Assembly (NCBI GenBank): GCA_963754445.1
Contig: CAVWFT010000002.1
Span: 434,001-498,000, forward strand
Length of the DNA: 64,000 bases
Direction of reading: 5' to 3'
Source of the DNA: Bog-473 sp963754445
Lineage (GTDB): Bacteria > Actinomycetota > Acidimicrobiia > Acidimicrobiales > RAAP-2
Shown here piece after piece: positions 50,848 through 59,686 of this stretch (within the stretch, counting starts at the first letter, position 1; each line of letters begins with the position of its first letter). A model generated the notes under the pieces. It was not told where the DNA came from, searched no databases, and saw only the letters and a program-made list of their open reading frames with translations. A program made the position numbers and the translations under genes.

Positions 50848-51630
50848 TTAGAAGTGGTCCAGCAGGTCGATGACCGTTTTGGCTTGTTGCCCCAGCATGA
50901 CCTTCCCCACGACACTCATGTGCGTGCGCCAATGGGCCTCCGCATCATCGGCCTCTCCGGCGTCGATCAACTCGAGCAGTCGCTCTTGCGAGCGCACACC
51001 GCGTCGCCGCGTGGCGGCGGACTCGCCATCGGCATCCGCCTTGCTGACGATGGTGACGGCACGGGCAACCACTTCGTTCAACATCTCGGCCACGATGGTC
51101 AGCGTCTGGTTGCCGGCCATCTCGACCAGCTGTTCGTGGAACTGGGCGTTCGCCAATCCGAACGCCTCCGGGTCTCCGATCGCCTCTTCTTCTTCGGTGA
51201 TCAACGTCCGCAACGTGCGGGCATGGGTCTTGCGCTGACGACTCGACGCCACCAGGCGAACCGCTGCCGGTTCGATGATCGTCCGGGCTTCGAAGACATC
51301 GGCCAAGGAGACGTTTCGGGACTGGAGGACGAGCGCGGCCGTCCGCGCTGTCAACCGCCGGTCAGGTCGGTGCACGACCACGCCGCCCTGCACGCCTCGA
51401 ACCACGGAGATCAGTCCCTCCGCTTCGAGGATCCTCAAGGCCTCGCGCAGCGACGGCCGAGAGACCCCGAAACGCTGGATCAGATCAGGCTCGTGCCCCA
51501 GGGAATCACCTTCGTCCAGCTCCCCGAGAATGATAAGTCGGCGCAACTCGTCGGCGATCTGTTGGGGCTTCTCTCGCGGTTTGGTACCCGGGCGGCGTGT
51601 CGGTCCGGGGCCGGCGTTCTTCGCTGTCAC
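50848..51630 (-). CDS. GntR-family regulator, FadR/FCD subfamily
   Basis: 260 residues, GTG 51630. Winged-helix part QIADELRRLIILGELDEGDSL, RFGVSRPSLREALRILEAEGLI and VRGVQGGVVV, then an FCD ligand domain (EARTIIEPAAVRLVA, NAQFHEQLVEMAGNQTL) with the His and Asp residues used for metal and carboxylate binding. FCD regulators usually sense carboxylic acids. Transcribed before the TetR gene, in the same operon, and divergent from a cupin gene. Second candidate regulator for the TCTAGA sites. Confidence 0.9.
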   Translation of the reverse strand: MTAKNAGPGPTRRPGTKPREKPQQIADELRRLIILGELDEGDSLGHEPDLIQRFGVSRPSLREALRILEAEGLISVVRGVQGGVVVHRPDRRLTARTAALVLQSRNVSLADVFEARTIIEPAAVRLVASSRQRKTHARTLRTLITEEEEAIGDPEAFGLANAQFHEQLVEMAGNQTLTIVAEMLNEVVARAVTIVSKADADGESAATRRRGVRSQERLLELIDAGEADDAEAHWRTHMSVVGKVMLGQQAKTVIDLLDHF

Positions 51631-51687
51631 CCGATGGCCCGGTGCGGGCGCATCGACCAGGATGCTTTCGTTTCAGGGAAGTGGGAC

Positions 51688-52224
51688 ATGTCGGTTTTCG
51701 ATACTATGACTTTCACTATGGGGACGCCACGAGACAAGGGTCTGCAGCGCTTCGGCGGGCCGCCGGAAGCGCGGATGCTCTACGAGACGCAGATGATGAA
51801 GATGCCGACGATGGATCCCCCGGCACCCGACGAAATGATGGAATGGGCCACCTCGTCCGGTCAGGTGGTCAAGGTGCTCTACGGCGACCCCGAGGCGGGA
51901 GGCATGAGCCTCGTCTGGTCGTGGTTTGCGCCGAACTTCCCGTTGCCCCGGCACTCCCACAGTGCTGACTGCCTCTATTACGTGACCAAGGGCGAACTGC
52001 ACATGGGCCGCCAGGTGGTGAAGGAGGGCGAGGGCTTTTTCGTCGCCGACGGCGCGTCCTATGCCTACACCGCAGGTCCTGATGGCGTCGAGATCCTCGA
52101 GTTCCGCTCGGTGAGCCAGTTCGACATGCAGATCACGGAGAGCCTGCCCCGGTGGGCGAAGATGGTCGACATCTCGCGCCAGCACCGCGAGGCGTGGGCC
52201 GAAGAACTCCCGGCGCATCAGTAG
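51688..52224 (+). CDS. Cupin-domain protein
   Basis: 178 residues from ATG 51688, with AGGGAAGTGGG upstream; ATGs at 51706 and 51718 are in the same frame and possible. A cupin barrel with PLPRHSHSADCLYYVTKGELHMG (His-x-His metal ligands), VVKEGEGFFVADGASYAYTAG and GVEILEFRSV. Probably binds iron or another metal, as a small dioxygenase, isomerase or sensor. Divergent from the GntR gene, so likely controlled by it (inference). Any longer upstream reading is a shadow of the regulator. Confidence 0.75.
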   Translation: MSVFDTMTFTMGTPRDKGLQRFGGPPEARMLYETQMMKMPTMDPPAPDEMMEWATSSGQVVKVLYGDPEAGGMSLVWSWFAPNFPLPRHSHSADCLYYVTKGELHMGRQVVKEGEGFFVADGASYAYTAGPDGVEILEFRSVSQFDMQITESLPRWAKMVDISRQHREAWAEELPAHQ

Positions 52225-52266
52225 CGCCGCGTCGCGCCTACCGGCGGAACCGACGGTGCTCGGCTC

Positions 52267-52650
52267 TCAGATCTGGGCCTGACGTGCCAGCTCGTTGATG
52301 GAGTCCATCAGCACGTGGAGCTCGGCCGTCGGATTGACCTCGAGCGCCTTCGTCGGCTCTTCGTAGATGAGCACGTGGCCGGCTGGTATGAAGCAGACCT
52401 CTCCCGCCAACACGACGTCGTCCGGCCTGTTCGAGTCCGGGTACTTGGCCCGCATGCGGCCTTCGAAGAGATACATGTAGTGCGGGCACGGGCACAGGCC
52501 GCCCGGGAGCGCTTGATAGACGGACGTGTAGTCGGCCGGGCCCGTCTCGGTGAAGGCCACCGACATCGCACCCCATTCTTCGGACTGCCAACCCCCGATC
52601 GAATCCCACCGGGGATTCGGTGTGATGTCCTGCGGTCGCTTGTGCGGCAC
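52267..52650 (-). CDS. Cupin-like small protein
   Basis: 127 residues from GTG 52650, with GGAGGTGATC providing good spacing; in-frame starts further upstream are less well supported. PCPHYMYLFEGRMRAKYPDSN, VLAGEVCFIPAGHVLIYEEPTKA and ELHVLMDSINELARQ have the beta-strand rhythm of a cupin, with histidines in PHYMYLFEGR and PAGHVLIYEE. Convergent with the cupin at 51688. Function unknown. Confidence 0.65.
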   Translation of the reverse strand: MPHKRPQDITPNPRWDSIGGWQSEEWGAMSVAFTETGPADYTSVYQALPGGLCPCPHYMYLFEGRMRAKYPDSNRPDDVVLAGEVCFIPAGHVLIYEEPTKALEVNPTAELHVLMDSINELARQAQI

Positions 52651-52798
52651 GATCACCTCCGGTTTCCGACTGGGATGCGGTTCATCCCTCGCCTTTCGGA
52701 CCAATCCTTGACGGTAGCCCGGCACTCTGTTTCAGTAGAATGATGATCTACCACGGCCGGCCAGCGGCGCGCCTCGTGTCCCGTCTCGGTGGCCGCGC

Positions 52799-54259
52799 AT
52801 GACTGACGACGTGCTCAGCCTGCCCGAGCGCATACGCGTCCTGGCCGAAGCCGATTCTGACGAACCGACGTACTGGCACATCGGGCTCGAAGGCCAAGAG
52901 CAGGCGTTCACGTGGAACTGGCTGCACACGAGGTCGAGCCAGCTGGCGGCTGCCTTCGAGGAACGCGGCCTGGGCTACGGGGACCGTGTCGGCCTGGGAT
53001 TGCGCAACTCGCCCCTCTTCACGCTCAGCGTGTTCGCCGCCTGGAAGCTGGGCGCCGTGCCCGTTCCGGTGCGCTGGGACCTGCCCGACTGGGAGCTCCA
53101 ACGTCTGCGCGAGGTGATCGAACCGCGGCTGTACCTGGCCGAAGACGACATCGAGTGGCTGGAAGCAACGGCAGCATCGGACGTGCGGGAGTTCCCCGAC
53201 GTCGTCTCGCCGCAGCGGCAGGGCATCTGCAGCAGCGGGTCGACCGGGACGCCGAAGGTCATCCTGAGTGCCGCGCCGGCCGTGTTCGAAGAGGTCTTCA
53301 GTACCCCGCTGGCCGAGATGTGGCAGCCGATCCCGAGACCGCAAACGATCCTCGTGCCCGCACCGATGTATCACGTCAATGCCTTCTCGGCGCTGAACAG
53401 CCTTCTGGCCGGCGACCACATCGTCGTCATGGAGAAGTTCGACGCTGCCCGGGCGGTCGAGCTGATCGAACGCCATCGCATCAGCAACTTCACCGCCACG
53501 CCGACCATGCTGCAGCGGATGGCCGATCTCCCGGACATAGAGCAACGCGATCTCTCGAGCCTGGTCTGGATCACGCAGGGGGCCGCCCCCATGCCGCCGT
53601 CGTTGGTCCACCGCTGGGCGGGATTTCTCGGGCCGGAGAAGATCATCATGGCCTACGGGATGACGGAGGGTCTGGGCATCACCGCGCTGCGTTGCGACGA
53701 GTGGATGGAGCACCCGGGCAGCGTCGGCCGAGGTCTCCGTGACACCGAAGTGCGCATCCTCTCCGAGGAGGGAACCGAGCTGCCGCCGGGTGAGGTCGGT
53801 GACATCTACCTCCGCTCGGCGGCCTACAAGGGATATATCTACCTGGGTGAGGCACCCCGGCTCCAGACGACCGACGACGGTTTCAGCACCGTCGGCGATC
53901 TCGGCTACGTCGATTCCGATGGGTTCCTGTACCTGATCGACCGTCGGGTCGACATGATCATCTCGGGCGGTGCGAACGTGTTCCCGGCCGAAGTGGAGAC
54001 AGCCCTCATCGACCATCCGAAGATCGCGGACGTCGTGGTGGTAGGTCTCAAAGATCCCGAGTGGGGTCGCCGCGTCCACGCGATCATCGAGCCCACCGAT
54101 CCGGCGGACGTTCCGACGACCGAAGAGGTCGTGCAGTACGCAAAGAGCCGACTCGCGCCCTACAAGGTTCCCAAGAGCATCGAGATCGTCGATGCCATGC
54201 CCCGGAGCGCGGCCACGAAAGTGAACCGTGGTCGGCTCATCGAGGCGCGGGGCGGCTGA
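52799..54259 (+). CDS. AMP-dependent acyl-CoA synthetase (bile-acid-CoA-ligase-like)
   Basis: 486 residues, ATG 52799. ANL blocks: ICSSGSTGTPKVILS, MAYGMTEGLG, DDGFSTVGDLGYVDSDG, DRRVDMIISGGANVFPAEVE, and catalytic-lysine region PRSAATKVNRG. Slightly short for the family; similar in length and motifs to ligases for steroid side chains and other cyclic acids. A GTAGA-N7-TCTAC inverted repeat at 52733-52749 lies in its promoter. Monocistronic; the next gene is on the other strand. Confidence 0.87.
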   Translation: MTDDVLSLPERIRVLAEADSDEPTYWHIGLEGQEQAFTWNWLHTRSSQLAAAFEERGLGYGDRVGLGLRNSPLFTLSVFAAWKLGAVPVPVRWDLPDWELQRLREVIEPRLYLAEDDIEWLEATAASDVREFPDVVSPQRQGICSSGSTGTPKVILSAAPAVFEEVFSTPLAEMWQPIPRPQTILVPAPMYHVNAFSALNSLLAGDHIVVMEKFDAARAVELIERHRISNFTATPTMLQRMADLPDIEQRDLSSLVWITQGAAPMPPSLVHRWAGFLGPEKIIMAYGMTEGLGITALRCDEWMEHPGSVGRGLRDTEVRILSEEGTELPPGEVGDIYLRSAAYKGYIYLGEAPRLQTTDDGFSTVGDLGYVDSDGFLYLIDRRVDMIISGGANVFPAEVETALIDHPKIADVVVVGLKDPEWGRRVHAIIEPTDPADVPTTEEVVQYAKSRLAPYKVPKSIEIVDAMPRSAATKVNRGRLIEARGG

Positions 54260-54319
54260 AGAACCGCTGCTGCCCCACCCGCCGCACCTGCTCGGACGCT
54301 GCGGCTCGAGGAGGCAACG

Positions 54320-55825
54320 TCAGGTCTCGAGCAGCTGATCCCTGATCTGGCTCTTGAGCGGCTTCCCCATCGAGTTGCGCTCGATCACCGTCACGAACTC
54401 CAGCTGTTCCGGACACTTGTATCTGGCCAGTCCGGCGGAGGCGCAGTAGCTTCCCAGATCCGCCAGGCCGACCTCTGCCTCGCCACGGGGCACGACGACA
54501 GCGCACACGCGTTCGCCCGTCCGGGCATCCGGTAGGCCGATGACGACGACATCTGCGATGTCGGGATGGCGCAGCAAGACATCTTCGATCTCGAGTGCCG
54601 AGATATTCTCGGCGTTTCGGATGATCACGTCCTTCACCCGGCCGGTGATGAAGACATTGCCCTGGTCGTCGATGTCGCCGAGGTCTCCCGAACGGAACCA
54701 GCCATCTTCGTCGAAAGCTGCTGCGTCGAGCGCACCGTCGAGATACCCAGCGAAGCATTGCGGTCCCTTGAGTCGGATCTCGCCGTCGACGACACGTACC
54801 TGTACTCCCGGCGACGGACGTCCGACGGAACGCAGCAGAATGTCGTCGGCGTCAGCGGGAGTCGCCGCCGTGGCGATCGGAAACTCCGTCAGCCCGTACG
54901 AACTCTGCACCCCGCGCACGCCAAAGGTGTCGATCAACTCGCCGACCAGCGCGGGCGGCGTGGGAGCGCCACCGGCCGTGATGATCCGCAGGTCGGGAAA
55001 GAGGGGGCTCGATCCCCGCTCGTGTTGCGCGTCGAGGTAGGCCCGGAAGAACGGCTGGGCCGAACCGAGGATCGTCGGCCCGTGTGCTGCCATGCGCGCC
55101 GGGGCTGTCGAAGGATCCCAGGCATCGAAGAGCACGAGCTTCAGACCGGTCCGTAGCGATGTGGCCAGCATGACGATCCCGCCGATGTGCGTGATCGGCC
55201 AGGCGATCGGATAGACGTCGTCCCTCCCGAACGAGGCCAGATCGACCATGCCGGCCGACGCCGCCGCCAGCGAGGTGTCGGTGTGCTGCACCCCCTTCGG
55301 GTCGGATGTCGTACCGGACGAGTAGTAGATCCACTGCGCGTCCTCCGGGATGGCTGGTGGCAACGACGACGGATCGCCATGGGGAAGACGTAGGTCCGGC
55401 CCGGGCTCGCCTTCGAAGTCGAGGGCCAGGACCTCGCACCCGAGGCCTTCCGCCATTTCCGCGTGGCCGAACCCGCGCCAGGTGACGGGGGTGACGTAGA
55501 GCGATGGCCCGACCTGGGCCGTGATGAGGCGCAGCTCACGCTCGCGCAGCGCGGGAATGACGGGGTTCTGCGCGACGGAGAGCCGGGCCAAGGCGGCCAC
55601 GAGGACGACGGCCTCCAGCGAGGTCGGCAGCTGCCACGACACGCGGTCCCCGGCGGTCACCGGGAGGGCGGCCGCCACGCGCTCCGCAGCATCTCGGAAT
55701 TCCGTGGTCGTCAGCGCCCGGCCCCAGTCGTCGGCCAGGATGACCCGGTCCGGTTCGTCCTCGGCGGCCGTACACACGAGGTTCCAGAACGTCAACGAGA
55801 GACCTCGTCCCGGTGCCGTTCGCAA
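54320..55825 (-). CDS. AMP-dependent acyl-CoA synthetase
   Basis: 501 residues from a TTG at 55825; another TTG at 55795 (before TFWNLV) is possible and no ATG or GTG fits, so the start is uncertain. ANL blocks: WIYYSSGTTSDPKGVQHTD, SSYGLTEFP, DGWFRSGDLGDIDDQG, GRVKDVIIRNAENISALEIE and the lysine in NSMGKPLKSQ. Third gene of the ADH-LLM-synthetase operon starting at 57803. The expected GTGA overlap with the upstream gene exists at 55857 but is out of frame. Confidence 0.84.
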   Translation of the reverse strand: MRTAPGRGLSLTFWNLVCTAAEDEPDRVILADDWGRALTTTEFRDAAERVAAALPVTAGDRVSWQLPTSLEAVVLVAALARLSVAQNPVIPALRERELRLITAQVGPSLYVTPVTWRGFGHAEMAEGLGCEVLALDFEGEPGPDLRLPHGDPSSLPPAIPEDAQWIYYSSGTTSDPKGVQHTDTSLAAASAGMVDLASFGRDDVYPIAWPITHIGGIVMLATSLRTGLKLVLFDAWDPSTAPARMAAHGPTILGSAQPFFRAYLDAQHERGSSPLFPDLRIITAGGAPTPPALVGELIDTFGVRGVQSSYGLTEFPIATAATPADADDILLRSVGRPSPGVQVRVVDGEIRLKGPQCFAGYLDGALDAAAFDEDGWFRSGDLGDIDDQGNVFITGRVKDVIIRNAENISALEIEDVLLRHPDIADVVVIGLPDARTGERVCAVVVPRGEAEVGLADLGSYCASAGLARYKCPEQLEFVTVIERNSMGKPLKSQIRDQLLET

Positions 55826-55853
55826 CGCGCTCGCCCGATGTGGCCCCGGTCGC

Positions 55854-56786
55854 TCACGTCCCGGTCGCCCTCCGGACTCCGGGCCAGACGTCGTGCCAGA
55901 GCCGCTCGATGATCGGTTCGGACGGTCCCCCCGCTGCGGCGGGCAAGAAGATGAAGTGGCGTGCTCCGGCCTCCACGAACTCGACGAGCCTCGCCGTCAC
56001 TTCCTCGGCGGTGCCGGCGACCGCCACCGAGTGCACCATGTCACGGAAGTCCTGGCCGTACTGGAAGCCCATCGTTCGTGCCGCCGCCTCGCGAGCTCGC
56101 TGGCCGTCCGGATCGACGTTGACGAAGATGAACGCGTAGAACGCGAAGTCGTGGAGCGGACGACCGTGTTCCCCGGCCACTTCTCTGATCCGCTGGACCG
56201 ATGCTGCGTACCGTCTGGGCGAGTAGAGGTAGGGCATCCAGCCGTCGCCCAGGAGCGCGGCGCGGCGCATGGCGACATCCTGGCGCCCAGCCACGACGAT
56301 GGGAGGACCGCCGGTACGGACGGGTGTGGGAAGGATCCGCACCGCATCCATCGGATAATACGGTCCGTCGTTCGTGATCTCCTCACCCGTCCAGAGCGAA
56401 CGGAGCAGAGGTATCGCCTCGTCGGTTCGGCGCCCCCGCTCCGCGATGGGCACCTGGCACGCCCGGAACTCCTGAGGGTATTCGCCGCCGACACCCACGC
56501 CCAGGATCACCCGACCACCGCTGACCTGATCGAGGTCGGCGATCTGCTTCGCCACGACTGCCGGTGGATAGAGGGGCAGGAGCAGGATCGATGTGCCGAT
56601 CCGCACGCGTTCGGTGACCGCCGAAAGGCGAGCGAGACTCACCATCGCCTCGTTGGACGGACTGGTGGACGCAACGTGTCCCCCCGTCCACAGCGAGTCG
56701 ACGCCGAGGCGCTCGAGATCCGCCGCCACCCGAAGGTCGTTTCCTGAGACGAATCCGACCCGCAGCTCCCCGTTCGAGGCGCTCAC
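55854..56786 (-). CDS. LLM-class (luciferase-like) flavin/F420-dependent oxidoreductase
   Basis: 310 residues, GTG 56786. TIM-barrel bacterial-luciferase family: DLERLGVDSLWTGGH, VRIGTSILLLPLYPPAVVAKQIADLDQVSGGRVILGVGVGGEYPQEF and PIVVAGRQDVAMRRAALLGDGWM. Strong match to actinobacterial F420-dependent LLM enzymes, which reduce or oxidise ketones, alcohols or activated double bonds. F420 rather than FMN use is inferred from family habits only. Confidence 0.87.
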   Translation of the reverse strand: MSASNGELRVGFVSGNDLRVAADLERLGVDSLWTGGHVASTSPSNEAMVSLARLSAVTERVRIGTSILLLPLYPPAVVAKQIADLDQVSGGRVILGVGVGGEYPQEFRACQVPIAERGRRTDEAIPLLRSLWTGEEITNDGPYYPMDAVRILPTPVRTGGPPIVVAGRQDVAMRRAALLGDGWMPYLYSPRRYAASVQRIREVAGEHGRPLHDFAFYAFIFVNVDPDGQRAREAAARTMGFQYGQDFRDMVHSVAVAGTAEEVTARLVEFVEAGARHFIFLPAAAGGPSEPIIERLWHDVWPGVRRATGT

Positions 56787-56819
56787 CGGACCCGCTGCAA
56801 CTCAGAGGACATCCGCCCA

Positions 56820-57803
56820 CTATGACGGGTCGACGAGGATCTTGCCTTGTGTCGTGCCCCGGGCCAGGAGGTCGAACGCGTCGGCGAGCGAGCTCAGGCT
56901 GACCGTTCGACCTATCAACCGACCCGGCGAGACAGTCCCCTTCGCGAAGGCGTCGATCACCGTCCTGAAGTCGTCGGGCGTGTAATACACCGCAAAGTGG
57001 ATGGTGAGCTCCTTCATGAGCGCCGCCATCGACCAGAAGGGATCCTGCTCCGTGCACACGCCGGCCACCACGATCCTGCCCTTGGCCCGCGTGGCCGCGA
57101 TGCAGGCGTCGAGCAGGCCTGGCCTTCCCACACACTCGACCGCCACGTCGTACGCTCCGGGCACGGCGGCCGATGCGTCGGTCAGATCGTCGGTGGCACC
57201 GAACGCCGTCGCTCCCCTTCGCCGTGCCTCGTTGGGATCGACGACGGTGATGCGCTCGGCGCCTCGGAGTGCGGCCCAGGTGATGCTGGTGAGTCCGACG
57301 GTGCCCGCCCCCACGACGAGGACCTTGTCGCCCGGCTCGACGCCCACCGCGTCGATGGTGTGCAGGCCGACGGCGTAGGGCTCCACCAGCGCCGCGTGGA
57401 CCGGTTCGATCGGCTCTGGGACGGCAAACGACGAGGCGGCCGGCACGACAATCCGCTCGGCAAAGCCGCCGGGGCCACCGCCGAGGCCCAAGAGAACGGC
57501 CGAGGCGCAATGCACGACGTCGCCCGCCACGCAGGACGCACACGATCCACATGACGCCACCGGCAGCACGGCAGCGTGCATACCTTCCGTCCAGCCCTCC
57601 GTCTCCGGGCCGGTCCCCACGACCTGGCCGCCGAACTCGTGTCCCATGATCACACCGGCGGGCATCATGGCCCGCGCCTTGAGGTCGGACCCGCACAGGC
57701 CACACGCGGACACCTCCAGCAAGAGCTCACCCGCTCGTGGAACCGGGTCGGGCACCGTCGTGAGGTCGATCACCCCACCCTCCTGCATCACCGCAGCCCG
57801 CAC
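56820..57803 (-). CDS. Zinc-dependent alcohol dehydrogenase (MDR superfamily)
   Basis: 327 residues, GTG 57803. Catalytic zinc in ACGLCGSDLKA and MGHEFGG; structural-zinc cysteines in SCGSCASCVAGDVVHC; NAD-binding VLVVGAGTVGLTSI. Resembles sorbitol/threonine dehydrogenase-like MDR enzymes. First gene of a minus-strand operon and divergent from the SDR at 57875, with site S7 between them. Confidence 0.88.
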   Translation of the reverse strand: MRAAVMQEGGVIDLTTVPDPVPRAGELLLEVSACGLCGSDLKARAMMPAGVIMGHEFGGQVVGTGPETEGWTEGMHAAVLPVASCGSCASCVAGDVVHCASAVLLGLGGGPGGFAERIVVPAASSFAVPEPIEPVHAALVEPYAVGLHTIDAVGVEPGDKVLVVGAGTVGLTSITWAALRGAERITVVDPNEARRRGATAFGATDDLTDASAAVPGAYDVAVECVGRPGLLDACIAATRAKGRIVVAGVCTEQDPFWSMAALMKELTIHFAVYYTPDDFRTVIDAFAKGTVSPGRLIGRTVSLSSLADAFDLLARGTTQGKILVDPS

Positions 57804-57832
57804 GCAAGTCTCCCTTCGGTCCGGGGAGCCAT

Positions 57833-57850
57833 GATACCTCTACAGCTTTC
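57833..57850. promoter_or_regulatory. Degenerate TCTAGA-type palindrome (site S7)
   Basis: GATACCTCTACAGCTTTC between divergent ADH (start 57803) and SDR (start 57875). Left half matches exactly (ATACCTCTA), right half is weaker. Confidence 0.45.
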
Positions 57851-57874
57851 AACGCCTCCTGATAGCGTCGACCC

Positions 57875-58672
57875 ATGCCAGACGGACGACTCGTGGGGAA
57901 GAACGCCGTGGTGACCGGCGGTGCATCGGGAATCGGCCTCGCCACCGTGCGTCGCTTCGTCGCCGAGGGCGCCCGCATCATGATCGGCGACGTCGACGGC
58001 GAAGCCACGGCTTCCGCCGCCGAGGAGCTCGGTCCCAACGTGGTCGGCCAACGTTGCGACGTCCGTGACGAGGCAGATGTCGATGCGCTGTGCGAAGCCG
58101 CCGTCGGTGCGTTCGGGTCCATCGACATCGCGTTCGCCAACGCCGGCATCGGGTCGTTCGGCGCCATCGTCGACACCGACCTCGACGAGTGGAAGCGGGT
58201 CATAGACGTGAATCTCGTCGGTCCTCTCTTGACCTTCAAGCACGCCGCTCGACGGATGGAGCACGGTGGCTCGATTGTCGCCACCTCGAGTCTGAACGCC
58301 GTCCAGGCCTCCAAGGGCATGAGCGCGTACTGCGCGTCCAAAGCCGGTCTGGCCATGCTGGTGCAGGTCGCTGCCCTCGAGCTCGGACCGCGCGGCATCA
58401 GGGTCAATGCCATCGCCCCCGGGCTCGTGCGAACGCCGCTCACCGATGGCATGTGGCTGCTGCCCGCCATCGTCGAGGATTTCGACGAGAACGCACCCCT
58501 CGACACCCAGACCTCGGCCGAGGACGTGGCCAGTTTGGTGACCTTTCTCGCCTCGGACGAATCGACCTCGATCTCCGGCACGCTGCAACTCATCGACCGG
58601 GGCGCGCACACGAAGCGTTACCCCGATCTCCCGACCCACTTCGCCCAGGCCCTCGGCGGTGCCCCGGGTTGA
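57875..58672 (+). CDS. Short-chain dehydrogenase/reductase
   Basis: 265 residues, ATG 57875. Classical SDR: VVTGGASGIGLATV (cofactor loop), GDVDGE with an acidic residue favouring NAD, FANAGIGSFG (NAG motif), Ser in ATSSLNAV and YCASKAG (YxxxK), then NAIAPGLVRTPL. Hydroxysteroid or secondary-alcohol dehydrogenases look like this, but specificity cannot be read. Ends three bases before the convergent LLM gene. Confidence 0.9.
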   Translation: MPDGRLVGKNAVVTGGASGIGLATVRRFVAEGARIMIGDVDGEATASAAEELGPNVVGQRCDVRDEADVDALCEAAVGAFGSIDIAFANAGIGSFGAIVDTDLDEWKRVIDVNLVGPLLTFKHAARRMEHGGSIVATSSLNAVQASKGMSAYCASKAGLAMLVQVAALELGPRGIRVNAIAPGLVRTPLTDGMWLLPAIVEDFDENAPLDTQTSAEDVASLVTFLASDESTSISGTLQLIDRGAHTKRYPDLPTHFAQALGGAPG

Positions 58673-58675
58673 GCC

Positions 58676-59653
58676 TCAGGCGAACGCCGGTAGCACCTCG
58701 GTCTCGAAAAGCCGCAGGCTCGACCAGGCCAGCTCGGGCGGCATGCCCCCGCAGAGCGGATGCAGCATGGTGAAGGGGAACGGCGCCTCTTTCACCTCGC
58801 GGATCAGCTCGTCCGGAGTGAGGACCGCATACCCGCCGCTGGCCCTCAGCTGCTCCACGTTCTCCATGACCCGGTAGGGCGAGGCGACCTGTTCCTGGTC
58901 CTGCCAGGCGCCGTACGCGTTGCATTCGTGGAGGAAGAAAGGCGCCATCTGCTCCCAGCCCGCCTCGGCGTCGGTGGCGAGGGCCACCACCCGGTTCTCA
59001 CCGACGATCGACGGTCCCGGATCGGGCCGTCCAAGGATCTGCACTTCATCGCGGTAGTAGTCCCAGACCTCGGGCACCGAGGGAATGAACCCGTCGGCGA
59101 TGCGGGCCGCCCGGCGGGCCGCCGCCTCGCTGCTGCCGCCCATCGTGATCCCGATCCCACCGGTCCGGTACGGATGCGGTGTCAGGTGGACGGTGCGCCC
59201 TCGGTATTCGAACGGAGCCCCGTTGAAAGCGCCGCGCAAGGTCGACACGACCTCCTTGACTCGGGCCACGCGCTCCTTCCTCGGCACGCCGTACATGACG
59301 AACTCCTCGCCCACGTAACCGCCCGCCACGATCAGGTCCACCCGGCCCTTCGAAAGGTTGTCCAGGACGAGCATGTCCTCGGCCAAGCGGATCGGATCGT
59401 AGAACGGCGCGATGAGAGCGGCCACGCTGAACTGCACCGTGGTCGTGCGGGCCGCCATCGCCGCCACGATCGTCAGCGGGCTGGGCAGATAGCCGTCGGC
59501 GGAGCCGTGGTGCTCCGAGATGGCGATGCTCACGCAACCGAGCCGGTCGGCCCACTCGGCGATCTCGAGCGCCGTGTCGTACCGCTCGGCCATCGTCGTG
59601 CCCGCCAACTCCGGGTTCCGAAAGTCGAAGCGCATGGCGAACAGCAGGGACAT
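58676..59653 (-). CDS. LLM-class flavin-dependent oxidoreductase
   Basis: 325 residues, ATG 59653 with AGGAGGAG seven bases upstream. Blocks: EWADRLGCVSIAISEHHGSADGYL, IRLAEDMLVLDNLSKGRVDLIVAGGY and GGIGITMGGSSEAAARRAARIADGF. The EHH..DGY stretch is typical of the alkanal-monooxygenase-like branch rather than the F420 branch at 55854. Third gene of the hydratase-amidohydrolase-LLM operon that starts at 61822. Confidence 0.88.
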   Translation of the reverse strand: MSLLFAMRFDFRNPELAGTTMAERYDTALEIAEWADRLGCVSIAISEHHGSADGYLPSPLTIVAAMAARTTTVQFSVAALIAPFYDPIRLAEDMLVLDNLSKGRVDLIVAGGYVGEEFVMYGVPRKERVARVKEVVSTLRGAFNGAPFEYRGRTVHLTPHPYRTGGIGITMGGSSEAAARRAARIADGFIPSVPEVWDYYRDEVQILGRPDPGPSIVGENRVVALATDAEAGWEQMAPFFLHECNAYGAWQDQEQVASPYRVMENVEQLRASGGYAVLTPDELIREVKEAPFPFTMLHPLCGGMPPELAWSSLRLFETEVLPAFA

Positions 59654-59686
59654 CGATACTCCTCCTCCTCGTCCGTGTCCGGAGGA

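Noticed and set aside
52733..52749. Inverted repeat GTAGA-N7-TCTAC upstream of the synthetase at 52799, considered as another TCTAGA-type site
   Set aside because: Arms and spacing differ from the consensus; it may be an independent operator but there is only one copy.
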